The notes under the pieces: model-generated | What the model was told of the DNA's origin: nothing | Databases searched by the model: none | The model's input: the letters and a program-made list of their open reading frames with translations, nothing else | Translations under genes and position numbers: made by a program | Part shown: positions 1 through 9,028 of the stretch, piece by piece | Layout of the letters: every line of letters starts with the position of its first letter | Numbering within the stretch: position 1 is the first letter of the stretch | NCBI RefSeq assembly: GCF_000971055.1 | Contig: NZ_LARW01000066.1 | Span: 124,001 to 188,000, forward strand | Length of the DNA: 64,000 nt | Source of the DNA: Sphingomonas sp. SRS2 | GTDB lineage: Bacteria > Pseudomonadota > Alphaproteobacteria > Sphingomonadales > Sphingomonadaceae | Reading direction: 5' to 3'

Positions 1-422
1 GGCGGGGTGCGAGCGCATGCACAGTTGAACGAGACGCTGATAGCCATGGCATGCCAGCTGGTCGTGCGTCCCCAATCTGTCGTCGGCGGCGTCCACGACA
101 AGGTGACCGGGGGCAGGCTGACGGATCAGCCAACATTGTATTTCCTGCGCGCCGGTATCGGAGATCTTGTGCAGCTAGTCATTGCATCGGGGGCGGGGCA
201 GCGCGCCGAGGCCTCGCGACGAACTCATCGGGGGGATTAAGTCGATGACCACGACTCTATATACTAAGCGTGAGGCTCGACGTGATGGAGAAGCTCGTCC
301 GCCCTCAAATTATATGAAGCTTTTGGTTTCCTCGATTTTGACGACTTAGCGCTCAACGATCGCACCGATGGATTAAAGGCAACCTGCGGCCAGGCGCGGG
401 CCGATGCCGAACGGCGTCGGCA
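1..422. other. Left-edge stretch without a recognisable gene
   Basis: I see no convincing coding sequence here. The short open frames have no family motif and are interrupted on both strands. Bases about 245-345 are visibly richer in A and T than the rest of the window. Because the stretch precedes a broken serine recombinase tail and a tRNA 3' end, it may be the decayed interior of an integrated element. That is inference from position only. Confidence 0.4.
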
Positions 423-630
423 TTGCTGCTGAGTGCGTCCCGACAGGCCATGACGCCAGCGATGCTGCGCAAGTTCGTCTCCACCGCGCCGACGGATCCG
501 CTTGGAGGATGGAGGATGCCGCCGCGATCATCTGCGCGCGCTCGCGCAACGGGTGGAAGTCGACAAGGCGGTAGCCCGCATCATGGGCTCAAAGAGCAAA
601 CAGCTGCGTGTGATACCGCTAACGGCGTAG
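423..630 (+). pseudogene. Serine recombinase C-terminal remnant (frameshifted)
   Basis: The frame from 423 reads MTPAMLRKFVSTA near bases 450-488. The next recognisable piece, DGG-RRDHLRALAQRVEVDKA followed by RIMGSKSKQLR, lies in another frame and ends at the stop at 628-630. Both pieces resemble the C-terminal tail of large serine recombinases that I know from alphaproteobacterial integrated elements, so the fragment is truncated upstream and frameshifted near base 488. It stops about 40 bp before the 3' end of the tRNA-Ser gene, a common place for integrative elements. The family call is from memory of the tail motif, not from a search. Confidence 0.55.
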
Positions 631-667
631 GAACGGCGGTGGGCGGGGTGCCCACTGTTGTTCCAAG

Positions 668-757
<90 letters not shown>

Positions 758-880
758 GCAGAGGAGCAGCAAGAGGCCGTGGGGCCGCTCGCCAGTCGAT
801 AGGGGCGGGGCATTAGACCAAGGATCGACGCTTGCCAAGCGCCTGCTTGCAAGTCGGCGATACTTCCCTACATTGGCGAT

Positions 881-1273
881 GTGATCGAGAAGAATGTTTC
901 CATTCCCGCCGTTATCGGCGCCCCCCATCAGGGGATAATCTCCCCGCCCGTCACCCATGCCCGCTTCGCCATCGGCGACGTCGTCCGGCATCGGTTGTTC
1001 GAGTTTCGGGGGGTGATCTTCGACGTCGATCCGGTCTTCGCCAACAGCGAGGAATGGTATGAGGCGATCCCCGAGGACATCCGCCCGGCGAAGGACCAGC
1101 CTTTCTATCATCTTTTCGCCGAGAACAGCGAAAGCAACTATATCGCCTATGTCAGCCAGCAGAACCTGATGCAGGACGACAGTGACGAGATGATCGACCA
1201 CCCAGCTATTGCCGGCCTGTTCGACAGCTATGCCGATGGCCGCTATCGCCTGCGCCGCGAGCATCGCCACTAA
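881..1273 (+). CDS. hspQ: HspQ-family protein (heat shock / hemimethylated-DNA-binding, YccV type)
   Basis: The core RFAIGDVVRHRLFEFRGVIF followed by DVDP and a distal YVSQQNLM match the HspQ/YccV domain. In enterobacteria this protein promotes Lon-dependent proteolysis and binds hemimethylated DNA. The length is 130 aa against about 105 in classical HspQ. The excess is a roughly 27-residue N-terminal extension, because the only start in frame is GTG at 881. It is a single gene between the tRNA and the rplU promoter region. The family call is firm; the exact start and function here are inferred. Confidence 0.82.
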   Translation: MIEKNVSIPAVIGAPHQGIISPPVTHARFAIGDVVRHRLFEFRGVIFDVDPVFANSEEWYEAIPEDIRPAKDQPFYHLFAENSESNYIAYVSQQNLMQDDSDEMIDHPAIAGLFDSYADGRYRLRREHRH

Positions 1274-1291
1274 AGGCGAATCATCGCTGGA

Positions 1292-1385
1292 CAGTCATCC
1301 CGGCAAAGGCTGAGATACCGGGCGGCAGGGACGGATTGTCGGTTGCGGGACTATCCCGAGATCCCGGCTTTCGCGGGAATGACGG
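1292..1385. repeat. Imperfect inverted repeat (REP/MITE-like)
   Basis: An arm at 1292-1323 is repeated in inverted orientation at 1352-1385. Both contain a GTCAT(T)CCCG...AAAG(C) type core. The spacer is about 28 bp. The unit lies in the gap between hspQ and rplU and contains no ORF. It resembles the short palindromic repeats common in sphingomonad intergenic regions, but copy number cannot be judged from this window. Confidence 0.5.
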
Positions 1386-1521
1386 ATTTGTTGCCGTTTC
1401 CCTGCCCCATGATGGTTGACTTCGCGGCGGTCTCCCTTTAGCGGACCGCTTTCCCGCGCGGGGGCTAATGGCCGTATGCCATTGCGTTTGCGCTAACAGA
1501 TTTGAAGAAGTGATGAGGGCC

Positions 1522-1884
1522 ATGTTCGCTATCGTGCGCACGGGCGGCAAGCAGTATCGCGTTGCCGCAGGAGACAAGATCGTCGTCGAGAAGATCGAGG
1601 GCGATGCGGGTGCAACCGTGTCGCTGGGCGATGTCCTGCTGGCCGGTGAAGGCGCCGACCTTCAGGACGTCAAGGGCCTGACGGTCTCGGCCGAAATAAT
1701 CGCGCAGGCGAAGGGCGATAAGGTCATCGTCTTCAAGAAGCGCCGCCGCCACAATTATCGTCGCCGTAACGGCCACCGCCAGCAGCACACGATCCTGAAG
1801 ATCCTGTCGATCGGCGGCGAAGCCAAGGCGAAGAAGGCCCCGGCAAAGGCCAAGGCGGAAGCGCCTGTGGCCGCCGAAGCCTGA
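1522..1884 (+). CDS. rplU: 50S ribosomal protein L21
   Basis: L21 is a large-subunit protein that binds 23S rRNA. The sequence from [14 protein letters not shown] through the basic [16 protein letters not shown] region near residues 72-88 is typical. I chose the ATG at 1522 because the family begins MFAIV; upstream in-frame starts would add an atypical extension. At 120 aa it carries an Ala/Lys-rich tail of about 20 residues, a common alphaproteobacterial addition. It is 26 bp upstream of rpmA, the universal L21-L27 pairing. Confidence 0.97.
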   Translation: MFAIVRTGGKQYRVAAGDKIVVEKIEGDAGATVSLGDVLLAGEGADLQDVKGLTVSAEIIAQAKGDKVIVFKKRRRHNYRRRNGHRQQHTILKILSIGGEAKAKKAPAKAKAEAPVAAEA

Positions 1885-1910
1885 TCGAAGAGCCAACGGA
1901 GTAGTTTGAG

Positions 1911-2180
1911 ATGGCACATAAGAAAGCAGGCGGCTCTTCGCGCAACGGTCGCGATTCGGCCGGTCGTCGCCTCGGCGTCAAGAAGTTCGGTGGCGAGAAT
2001 GTCATCGGCGGCAACATCATCATCCGTCAGCGCGGCACCCGGGTCTATCCTGGCCGCAATGTCGGCATCGGCAAGGATCACACCTTGTTCGCGCTCGTCG
2101 AGGGCAAGGTCGCTTTCCATAGCGGCAAACTCGGCCGTAAATATGTGAGCGTCGATGCCATGGCCGAAGCGGCCGAGTAA
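1911..2180 (+). CDS. rpmA: 50S ribosomal protein L27
   Basis: L27 sits at the peptidyl transferase centre. The N-terminus [16 protein letters not shown] and the following [12 protein letters not shown] are diagnostic. Length is 89 aa, normal for the family, with no cleavable N-terminal extension of the Firmicutes type. It follows rplU in one operon, with a purine-rich AACGGAGTAG ribosome binding site upstream, and is followed by several hairpins ending in a T-rich terminator at 2241-2272. obgE, often next to rplU-rpmA, lies 1.5 kb downstream. Confidence 0.97.
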   Translation: MAHKKAGGSSRNGRDSAGRRLGVKKFGGENVIGGNIIIRQRGTRVYPGRNVGIGKDHTLFALVEGKVAFHSGKLGRKYVSVDAMAEAAE

Positions 2181-2240
2181 CCGGCGATCCGATAATCGGG
2201 TCGTCCAGAGGGCGACCCGAAGATCCGCCAAGGCGGACTG

Positions 2241-2272
2241 AAGGGGGAGGGGCTTATGCTACCTCCCTTTTT
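2241..2272 (+). terminator. Rho-independent terminator after rpmA
   Basis: GGGAGG (2245-2250) pairs with CCTCCC (2262-2267). The stem is extended by two G-U and two A-U pairs, and the right arm runs into five T residues. Two further short hairpins lie between the rpmA stop and this structure (about 2197-2240). Confidence 0.8.
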
Positions 2273-2358
2273 CGTGTCTCCCTCAAAAAATTGTCGCAGC
2301 CCTGTAACCTTTTGCGTTTAAAGGCGTTTTCGGGGCGGCGGAGAGGGAGTTTCTACCG

Positions 2359-2931
2359 ATGTTCGCACGTACCCCGCGGCTGTTGCTGCGTCCCGGCTGG
2401 AAGGAAGATGCGCCTGCCCTCGCGGCGGCGATCGGCGACTTCGCGGTTGCCGGAAAGCTTACGCGCATTCCTTTCCCGTACACGATCGACGATGCCGAGG
2501 CGTTCCTCTCGGTCGATCACGGTCCCTTGCCCAATTTTCTGATCTTCGCGCGGACCCATGGCGCGCCGCGCCTGATCGGCGGCATCGGCCTCGAATCCCG
2601 CGATGGCGGGGCCGAACTCGGCTATTGGATCGCACGTCCCTATTGGGGCCTGGGCTTCGCCACCGAAGCCGGCCGCGCCGTGATCGAGCTCGCCGATGGG
2701 GGGCTGCGTCTGCCGAAGTTGCTTGCCGGCCATTTCGTCGACAATCCCAGCTCGGCGCGGGTCCTGCACAAGCTGGGCTTCACGCCGACGGGCAATGTCA
2801 GCATGCGGGCCTGCATCGCGCGTGATTCAGTCGAATCCTGCGTCGATTATGTCCGCCTCGCAGGTGCCTCGGCCGGCCAGACGGTTGCGTCAAGTCATGG
2901 CTATGACCGTGAGGATGCGATGGCGGCCTGA
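2359..2931 (+). CDS. GNAT-family N-acetyltransferase (RimJ/RimL-like)
   Basis: The N-terminus (TPRLLLRPGWKEDAPALAAA), the central GGIGLESRDGGAELGYWI and the PYWGLGFATEAGRAV acetyl-CoA loop are those of RimJ/RimL-type acetyltransferases, followed by the usual NPSSARVLHKLGF motif. Length is 190 aa. Members acetylate protein N-termini, antibiotics or small molecules, and the substrate cannot be told from sequence. It stands alone between the rpmA terminator and a TetR regulator. Confidence 0.85.
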   Translation: MFARTPRLLLRPGWKEDAPALAAAIGDFAVAGKLTRIPFPYTIDDAEAFLSVDHGPLPNFLIFARTHGAPRLIGGIGLESRDGGAELGYWIARPYWGLGFATEAGRAVIELADGGLRLPKLLAGHFVDNPSSARVLHKLGFTPTGNVSMRACIARDSVESCVDYVRLAGASAGQTVASSHGYDREDAMAA

Positions 2932-3125
2932 CCACGTCCGCGCGGGGCTGTTTTACCTAGGTGAGACAGCGCAAAGCGCGGCTTGGATCGATGACAGAAA
3001 ATCCTGCGCGGGAACCTGGGCAGGCGGTGTTATCCGCCGCACCATTGATTGGGGTAGAGCCGCGACATCGGGCGTGCCTGCGGGTTTCCGGCGTCGCGCT
3101 CCACCATGTTTTTTCAGGGCCTATC

Positions 3126-3695
3126 ATGCCGCATACACGTCCGCGCCTGTCGACCGAGGAAATGCGCCTGCTTGCTTTGGAGGCGGCGCGCACGATCCTG
3201 ATCGACGAGGGCCCCCAGTCGGTGACGCTGATGGCGGTCGCCAAGCGGATCAGCCGCACTCACGCCAATGTCCTCCACCATTTCGGTTCGGCGGGGGAGT
3301 TGCGTCGCGCCATGGCCGAGATGATGGTCAAGCGCGTCATCGCCGAGATCGGCGAGGCGGTGGTGCGTCAGCGCCAGACGGAGGGCGATATCCGCGAGGT
3401 GGTCGACATCACCTTCGACGCCTTCGAGAAGCAGGGCATGGCCGCGCTGATGTCGTGGATGATCCTGTCGCGCGAGCATGAAGGGCTGACCCCGATTCTC
3501 GACGCAGTGCATAATCTCGTCGAGGAGCTGGGCGAACATCGCGGTGCACCGCTCAGGCAGATCACGCAGATGCTGGTGCTGACCGCATTGGGCGAAGGCA
3601 TGATCGGTGGTCCGATCGCAAAGGCGCTCGAAGTGTCGCGCGACACCGCGCGGGCGACGATCGCGCACCAGTTGCAGTCGATGCGGGGCTGGTAA
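3126..3695 (+). CDS. TetR-family transcriptional regulator
   Basis: The N-terminal helix-turn-helix (about residues 10-55: EEMRLLALEAARTILIDEG, then VTLMAVAKRI and a recognition-helix region THANVLHHF) marks a TetR DNA-binding domain. A variable helical ligand domain fills the remaining 135 residues. I chose ATG 3126 (189 aa), since the upstream in-frame stretch from 2961 has no family similarity. The ligand and target are unknown. It lies 47 bp upstream of obgE, which is unlikely to be its regulated partner. Confidence 0.83.
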   Translation: MPHTRPRLSTEEMRLLALEAARTILIDEGPQSVTLMAVAKRISRTHANVLHHFGSAGELRRAMAEMMVKRVIAEIGEAVVRQRQTEGDIREVVDITFDAFEKQGMAALMSWMILSREHEGLTPILDAVHNLVEELGEHRGAPLRQITQMLVLTALGEGMIGGPIAKALEVSRDTARATIAHQLQSMRGW

Positions 3696-3733
3696 ACCGG
3701 CGGGAGGGTTCTTTTCGCCGCTATTTCGTATAA

Positions 3734-4789
<1,056 letters not shown>

Positions 4790-4794
4790 CTTCT

Positions 4795-5919
4795 ATGCCC
4801 TCCGAACGTTTCTCTCCGGCTTCATGCCCGCGCCTGATCGTAAAGATCGGGTCGGCGCTGCTCGTCGATACTGACGGCCTGGTCCGGCGCGCATGGCTGA
4901 AAGGCGTCGTTGCGGACATCGCCGCGCGGCACCGCGCGGGGCAGAAGATCGCGGTCGTGTCGTCGGGGGCGATCGCGCTTGGCGCGCGCCGCCTCGGTCT
5001 CGCCAAGGGCGGTCGCGCCAATTTGGAGGATGCTCAGGCCGCGGCGGCGACCGGGCAGATCGCGCTGTCGCATTGCTGGGCCGAGCTGCTCGGCGAAGTG
5101 GGGCTGACGGCGGCGCAGATGCTGGTAACGCTCGATGATCTGGAAGATCGCCGCCGCTATCTCAACGCTGCCTCGACGCTCGACAGGCTGCTCAGCCTCG
5201 GCGTCGTGCCAGTCATCAACGAGAATGACTCGGTCGCGACCGAGGAAATCCGCTTTGGCGACAATGACCGGCTGGCGGCGCGGATCGGCCAGGCTGCCGA
5301 TGCGCAGGGCGTTATCCTGCTGTCCGACATCGACGGCCTCTACACCGCCAACCCCCACCGCGATCCGACCGCTAAGCTGGTTCCCGAGGTTCATCGCATT
5401 GATGCAAAAATTCGAGCCATGGCGGACGCCGGATCGGCGTCGGGCATGGGATCGGGTGGCATGATCTCGAAACTGGAAGCGGCGCGAATCGCGCAGCATT
5501 CCGGCGCACATCTCGCGATCATATCGGGCAAGCGCGATAACCCGCTCGCGATGTTCGATGCCGATGGCCGGGGCACCATCTTCATTGGTGAGAAGAGTGG
5601 CAACGCGCGCAAGGCATGGCTCGCGGGCCGGCTTACCGCCAAGGGGCGCATCGCCGTCGACGCGGGCGCGGCCGGGGCGCTGGCGCAGGGCCGCAGCCTG
5701 CTCGCCGCCGGCGCGGTCTCCGTCGACGGCCGCTTCGCGCGCGGCGATGTTATCGATATCGCCGGGCCGGACGGGCATGTGCTGGCGCGGGGCCTTGCCG
5801 AATATGATGCCGCCGATGCGGCGAAGATCGTCGGCCGGCGCAGCGACGCGCTCGAGGCGATCCTCGGCTATGCGCCGCGCTCGGCTCTTGTCCATCGCGA
5901 TCATATGGTGCTGCTATGA
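4795..5919 (+). CDS. proB: Glutamate 5-kinase
   Basis: ProB phosphorylates glutamate to glutamyl-5-phosphate, the first step of proline synthesis. The amino-acid kinase domain carries VKIGSALLVD near residue 17, VVSSGAIALGARRLGL, NENDSVATEEIRFGDND and the SGMGSGGMISKLEAAR segment. A C-terminal PUA domain (about 280-374; AVSVDGRFARGDVIDI) is present, as in enterobacterial ProB. The stop overlaps the next start by the ATGA at 5916-5919, so the SDR gene is translationally coupled to it. Confidence 0.96.
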   Translation: MPSERFSPASCPRLIVKIGSALLVDTDGLVRRAWLKGVVADIAARHRAGQKIAVVSSGAIALGARRLGLAKGGRANLEDAQAAAATGQIALSHCWAELLGEVGLTAAQMLVTLDDLEDRRRYLNAASTLDRLLSLGVVPVINENDSVATEEIRFGDNDRLAARIGQAADAQGVILLSDIDGLYTANPHRDPTAKLVPEVHRIDAKIRAMADAGSASGMGSGGMISKLEAARIAQHSGAHLAIISGKRDNPLAMFDADGRGTIFIGEKSGNARKAWLAGRLTAKGRIAVDAGAAGALAQGRSLLAAGAVSVDGRFARGDVIDIAGPDGHVLARGLAEYDAADAAKIVGRRSDALEAILGYAPRSALVHRDHMVLL

Positions 5920-6821
5920 TCCTCGCCGTCACCGGCGGCACCGGCTTTCTGGGCGGGCATGTCCTGCGCGAAGCGGCGGCGCGCGGGCACAGCATCAAGG
6001 CGCTCGCCCGTAGCGCCCAATTCCCGCGCGCCAATGTCGAATGGGTGAAGGGGACGCTCGACGATTTTCCGCGTCTCGCCGAACTCGTCGAAGGCGCCGA
6101 TGCGGTGATCCACATCGCCGGCGCGATCAACGCGCCTGCGCTGGCGGGCTTCGTTGCGGCGAACGTCACCGGCACCGCATCGATGCTGACCGCCGCCGAG
6201 GCGGGCGGGGTGAAGCGTTTCATCCATATTTCCTCGCTGTCGGCGCGGGAGCCGGATCTGTCCGACTATGGCTGGTCGAAGGCGGCGTCGGAGGCGCTGG
6301 TCGTTCAGTCGCCGCTCGACTGGACGATCGTCCGCCCGCCCGCGATCTACGGCGCGGGCGACCGCGAGATGCTCGAACTGTTCCGAATCGCGCGGCGCAA
6401 GGGCGTCATTCCGCTACCCCCCAGTGGCCGCGTCTCGCTGATCGAAGCGGGCGACCTCGCGCGGCTGCTGCTCGACCTGATCGAAGCGAAGGCCGCGTTC
6501 GGGCAGGTTTACGAGCCCGATGACGGGACCACGGAAGGCTATACCCACCGCGAGTTCGGCAAGCTGATCGGGCAGGGCGTCGGCCGTCCCCGTACGTTGG
6601 CGCTGCCAGTGCCGGGCTTCGCGCTGCGCCTCGCCGCGACCGCCGAGCGGATGCGCCTCGGCGACCGCGCCAAGCTCACCCCCGACCGGGTGCGCTATTT
6701 CTGCCATCCCGACTGGGTGGCGCAGAAGCGCCCGCCCGCCGCGATCTGGGAGCCGAAGGTAAAGGCCGCCGAAGGACTGAAGGCGACCGCAGACTGGTAT
6801 CGTTCGGAGGGCTGGCTCTAA
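5916..6821 (+). CDS. Extended SDR (NAD-dependent epimerase/dehydratase family); candidate sphingolipid ketoreductase CerR
   Basis: The Rossmann motif TGGTGFLGGHV at the N-terminus and YGWSK at the YxxxK position (about residues 117-121) define an extended short-chain dehydrogenase of 301 aa, of the NDUFA9-like type. In Caulobacter, an enzyme of this class, CerR, encoded next to spt, reduces the 3-keto group during ceramide synthesis. Here ACP-spt starts 675 bp downstream, so the same role is plausible but inferred. It is coupled to proB by ATGA and its stop overlaps that of the convergent gene at 6818. Confidence 0.62.
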   Translation: MILAVTGGTGFLGGHVLREAAARGHSIKALARSAQFPRANVEWVKGTLDDFPRLAELVEGADAVIHIAGAINAPALAGFVAANVTGTASMLTAAEAGGVKRFIHISSLSAREPDLSDYGWSKAASEALVVQSPLDWTIVRPPAIYGAGDREMLELFRIARRKGVIPLPPSGRVSLIEAGDLARLLLDLIEAKAAFGQVYEPDDGTTEGYTHREFGKLIGQGVGRPRTLALPVPGFALRLAATAERMRLGDRAKLTPDRVRYFCHPDWVAQKRPPAAIWEPKVKAAEGLKATADWYRSEGWL

Positions 6822-7360
6822 CCGATTCCTGCCGCGAAGTGCAGGATGAAGGCGATGAAGCTGCACACCAGCCCGACCACCAGCACCTTATAGGCGTACC
6901 CTAGCAGCCGGTACTTCTTGCGCGCGAGCACCCGACCATTTTGATAGATGTCGTGGGCGAAGGCTTCGAACACCGCGTCATGCGTCTCGACGGTCTTGAG
7001 CATCAGCGCGACGAATTCGTCCTCGGTGAGCTGGCTGAACGATCCGAAGAACAGCAGATTCGCGGGACCATCGGGCCGGGGCGGCACCTTGGTGGACGGT
7101 AGCACCGCCATCACCGCGAGCAGCGCCGACAGAAAGGCCGCCGCGCCTAGAATCAGCAGCGCGGTCGCCGGGCCGCTGCCCGACTTGGCCTGACCCACCG
7201 TGATCGTGAAGATCACGAAGGTGGTGCCCATCAGCAGGTTAGCCTTCTGATCGGCCATCTGGCTGAGCTGATACTGGATTTGCTGGGTGGTGCGGAGCAG
7301 GTGGACGAAGTCGGGCGAATAGACGCGCGGCCCGTTCTGATTCACTGGTTCGGTCGACAC
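6818..7360 (-). CDS. Pycsar-effector-like membrane protein (PycTM / DUF5706 type)
   Basis: This is a 180-aa protein. A soluble N-terminal helix with QQIQYQLSQMADQKANLLMG runs into a hydrophobic segment (about 44-62), then a second (about 65-90) and a C-terminal one (about 155-178). The helix-DxKAxxLLG-TM pattern matches the PycTM effector domain of Pycsar antiphage systems as I know it. No nucleotide cyclase gene is adjacent, so an orphan or housekeeping role is equally possible. The start ATG at 7360 follows AGGGGGGC. It is convergent with the SDR and divergent from ACP-spt. Confidence 0.6.
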   Translation of the reverse strand: MSTEPVNQNGPRVYSPDFVHLLRTTQQIQYQLSQMADQKANLLMGTTFVIFTITVGQAKSGSGPATALLILGAAAFLSALLAVMAVLPSTKVPPRPDGPANLLFFGSFSQLTEDEFVALMLKTVETHDAVFEAFAHDIYQNGRVLARKKYRLLGYAYKVLVVGLVCSFIAFILHFAAGIG

Positions 7361-7495
7361 ATGCCCCCCTATATCGACATCCGATTGTCATATACATGCA
7401 CCGCGAACCCGCCGCTGCCAAGCGCCGCCGCGCCGCTGCCGTGAAGCCGCCGCAATGGCTTGTCATGCGCGGGCCAACGATCCTAAGGACAAGTG

Positions 7496-7738
7496 ATGAG
7501 CGACAGAGACGATATCTTCACCCGCGTGGCGGAACAGATCGAGCCTTTCAACAAGAAGGGTGTCGACCTGACCGACGCGACGAGCTTCGCCGGCAATCTC
7601 GAATGGGACAGCCTGACGGTGATGGATTTCGTCGCGGCGGTCGAGGATGAGTTCGACATCATCATCACGATGAACATGCAGGCAGAGATCGAAACGGTCG
7701 GCCAGCTCGTCGATGCTGTCGCCAAATTGCAGGGCTGA
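7496..7738 (+). CDS. Acyl carrier protein dedicated to serine palmitoyltransferase
   Basis: This 80-aa acidic protein has EWDSLTVMDFVAAVEDEFDI, in which Ser of DSL is the phosphopantetheine attachment site. The ATG at 7496 has TAAGGA upstream, better spaced than the GTG at 7493. It lies 3 bp upstream of spt. In Sphingomonas wittichii an unusual ACP next to spt has been described and proposed to supply the acyl chain as ACP thioester. The context therefore points to sphingolipid rather than bulk fatty acid synthesis. Confidence 0.88.
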   Translation: MSDRDDIFTRVAEQIEPFNKKGVDLTDATSFAGNLEWDSLTVMDFVAAVEDEFDIIITMNMQAEIETVGQLVDAVAKLQG

Positions 7739-7741
7739 ACA

Positions 7742-8947
7742 TTGGTGAAGGATCTGTTTTCGAAGTTCGATCCGCTGATCGCGGAGCGCGAAGCGCTGCT
7801 CGCTACAGGGGTGCGCGATCCGTACGGGATCGTGATGGATAAGGTGCTGTCGCCGACCGAGGCGATGATCAACGGCAAGCGGACGATCCTGCTCGGCACC
7901 TATAATTATATGGGCATGACCTTCGACGCGGACGTGATCGCCGCCGGCAAGGCTGCGCTCGATGCCTATGGCGCGGGCACGACCGGCAGCCGTGTGCTCA
8001 ACGGTACCTATCAGGGCCATAAGGAGTGCGAGGACGCGCTCAAGGAATTCTACGGCACCGAGCACGCCATTGTCTTCTCGACGGGGTATCAGGCCAATCT
8101 CGGGATGATCTCGACGATCGCGGGCAAGGGCGATTACATCATCCTTGACGCCGACAGCCATGCGTCGATCTACGACGGCTGCGCGCTCGGCAATGCCGAG
8201 GTCGTCCGCTTCCGTCACAATTCGGTCGAGGATCTCGACAAGCGGCTGGGCCGTCTGCCGCCGGAGGCGGGCAAGCTCGTCGTGCTGGAGGGCGTCTATT
8301 CGATGATGGGCGACATCGCCCCGCTCAAGGAAATGGTCGCCGTCTCGAAGAAGCATGGTGCTATGATCCTGTGCGACGAGGCCCATGGCATGGGCTTCTT
8401 CGGCGAGCATGGCCGCGGCGTGTTCGAGGAAGCCGGCGTCGCCGACGACATCGACTTCGTCGTTGGCACCTTTTCCAAATCGGTCGGCACGGTCGGCGGC
8501 TTCTGCGTCTCCAATCATCCGAAGTTCGAGGTGCTGCGCCTCGTCTGCCGTCCCTATGTCTTCACCGCGTCGCTGCCGCCTTCGGTGGTCGCGACCGCGG
8601 CGGCCTCGATCCGCAAGCTGATGCACGCGGGCGAGAAGCGCGCCCATCTCTGGAAGAATTCGAAGCGGCTCCATCAGGGCCTGCGCGACATGGGCTATAA
8701 GCTCGGCACCGAGACCGCCCAGTCGGCGATCATCGCGGTGATCCTGACCGACATGGCCCAGGCCGTGGGGCTATGGCAGGGGCTGCTCGAAGCTGGCCTG
8801 TACGTGAACACCGCCCGACCGCCGGCGACGCCCGCAGGCATGTTCCTGCTGCGCTGCTCGCTATGCGCCGAGCATAGTGACGAACAAGTCGACGAGATTT
8901 TGGGTATGTTCGAGCGTGCCGGCCGCGCCATGGGCGTCATCCCCTGA
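7742..8947 (+). CDS. spt: Serine palmitoyltransferase
   Basis: This PLP enzyme condenses L-serine with an acyl thioester to 3-ketosphinganine, the committed step of sphingolipid synthesis. Visible features of the alpha-oxoamine synthase family are DADSHASIYDG (His stacking on PLP), LCDEAHGMGFFG (Asp and His) and GTFSKSVGTVGG with the Schiff-base Lys. Length is 401 aa with TTG at 7742; GTG at 7745 is an equally good start. It is soluble, with no membrane segment, like the Sphingomonas homodimer. The pathway is the source of the glycosphingolipids that replace lipopolysaccharide in sphingomonads. Confidence 0.95.
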   Translation: MVKDLFSKFDPLIAEREALLATGVRDPYGIVMDKVLSPTEAMINGKRTILLGTYNYMGMTFDADVIAAGKAALDAYGAGTTGSRVLNGTYQGHKECEDALKEFYGTEHAIVFSTGYQANLGMISTIAGKGDYIILDADSHASIYDGCALGNAEVVRFRHNSVEDLDKRLGRLPPEAGKLVVLEGVYSMMGDIAPLKEMVAVSKKHGAMILCDEAHGMGFFGEHGRGVFEEAGVADDIDFVVGTFSKSVGTVGGFCVSNHPKFEVLRLVCRPYVFTASLPPSVVATAAASIRKLMHAGEKRAHLWKNSKRLHQGLRDMGYKLGTETAQSAIIAVILTDMAQAVGLWQGLLEAGLYVNTARPPATPAGMFLLRCSLCAEHSDEQVDEILGMFERAGRAMGVIP

Positions 8948-9028
8948 GACAGGACCGACCGTAAAGGCGAACGGTTCGTCGCATTGATGGCTTTGCCCGT
9001 CGCTCCGGCTGCGGTACAATGCGTATCG

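Noticed and set aside
6818-7738. Idea that the Pycsar-like protein and neighbouring genes form a complete antiphage system
   Set aside because: The neighbours are a dehydrogenase, an ACP and serine palmitoyltransferase. No nucleotide cyclase motif is present, so a complete system is not supported here.
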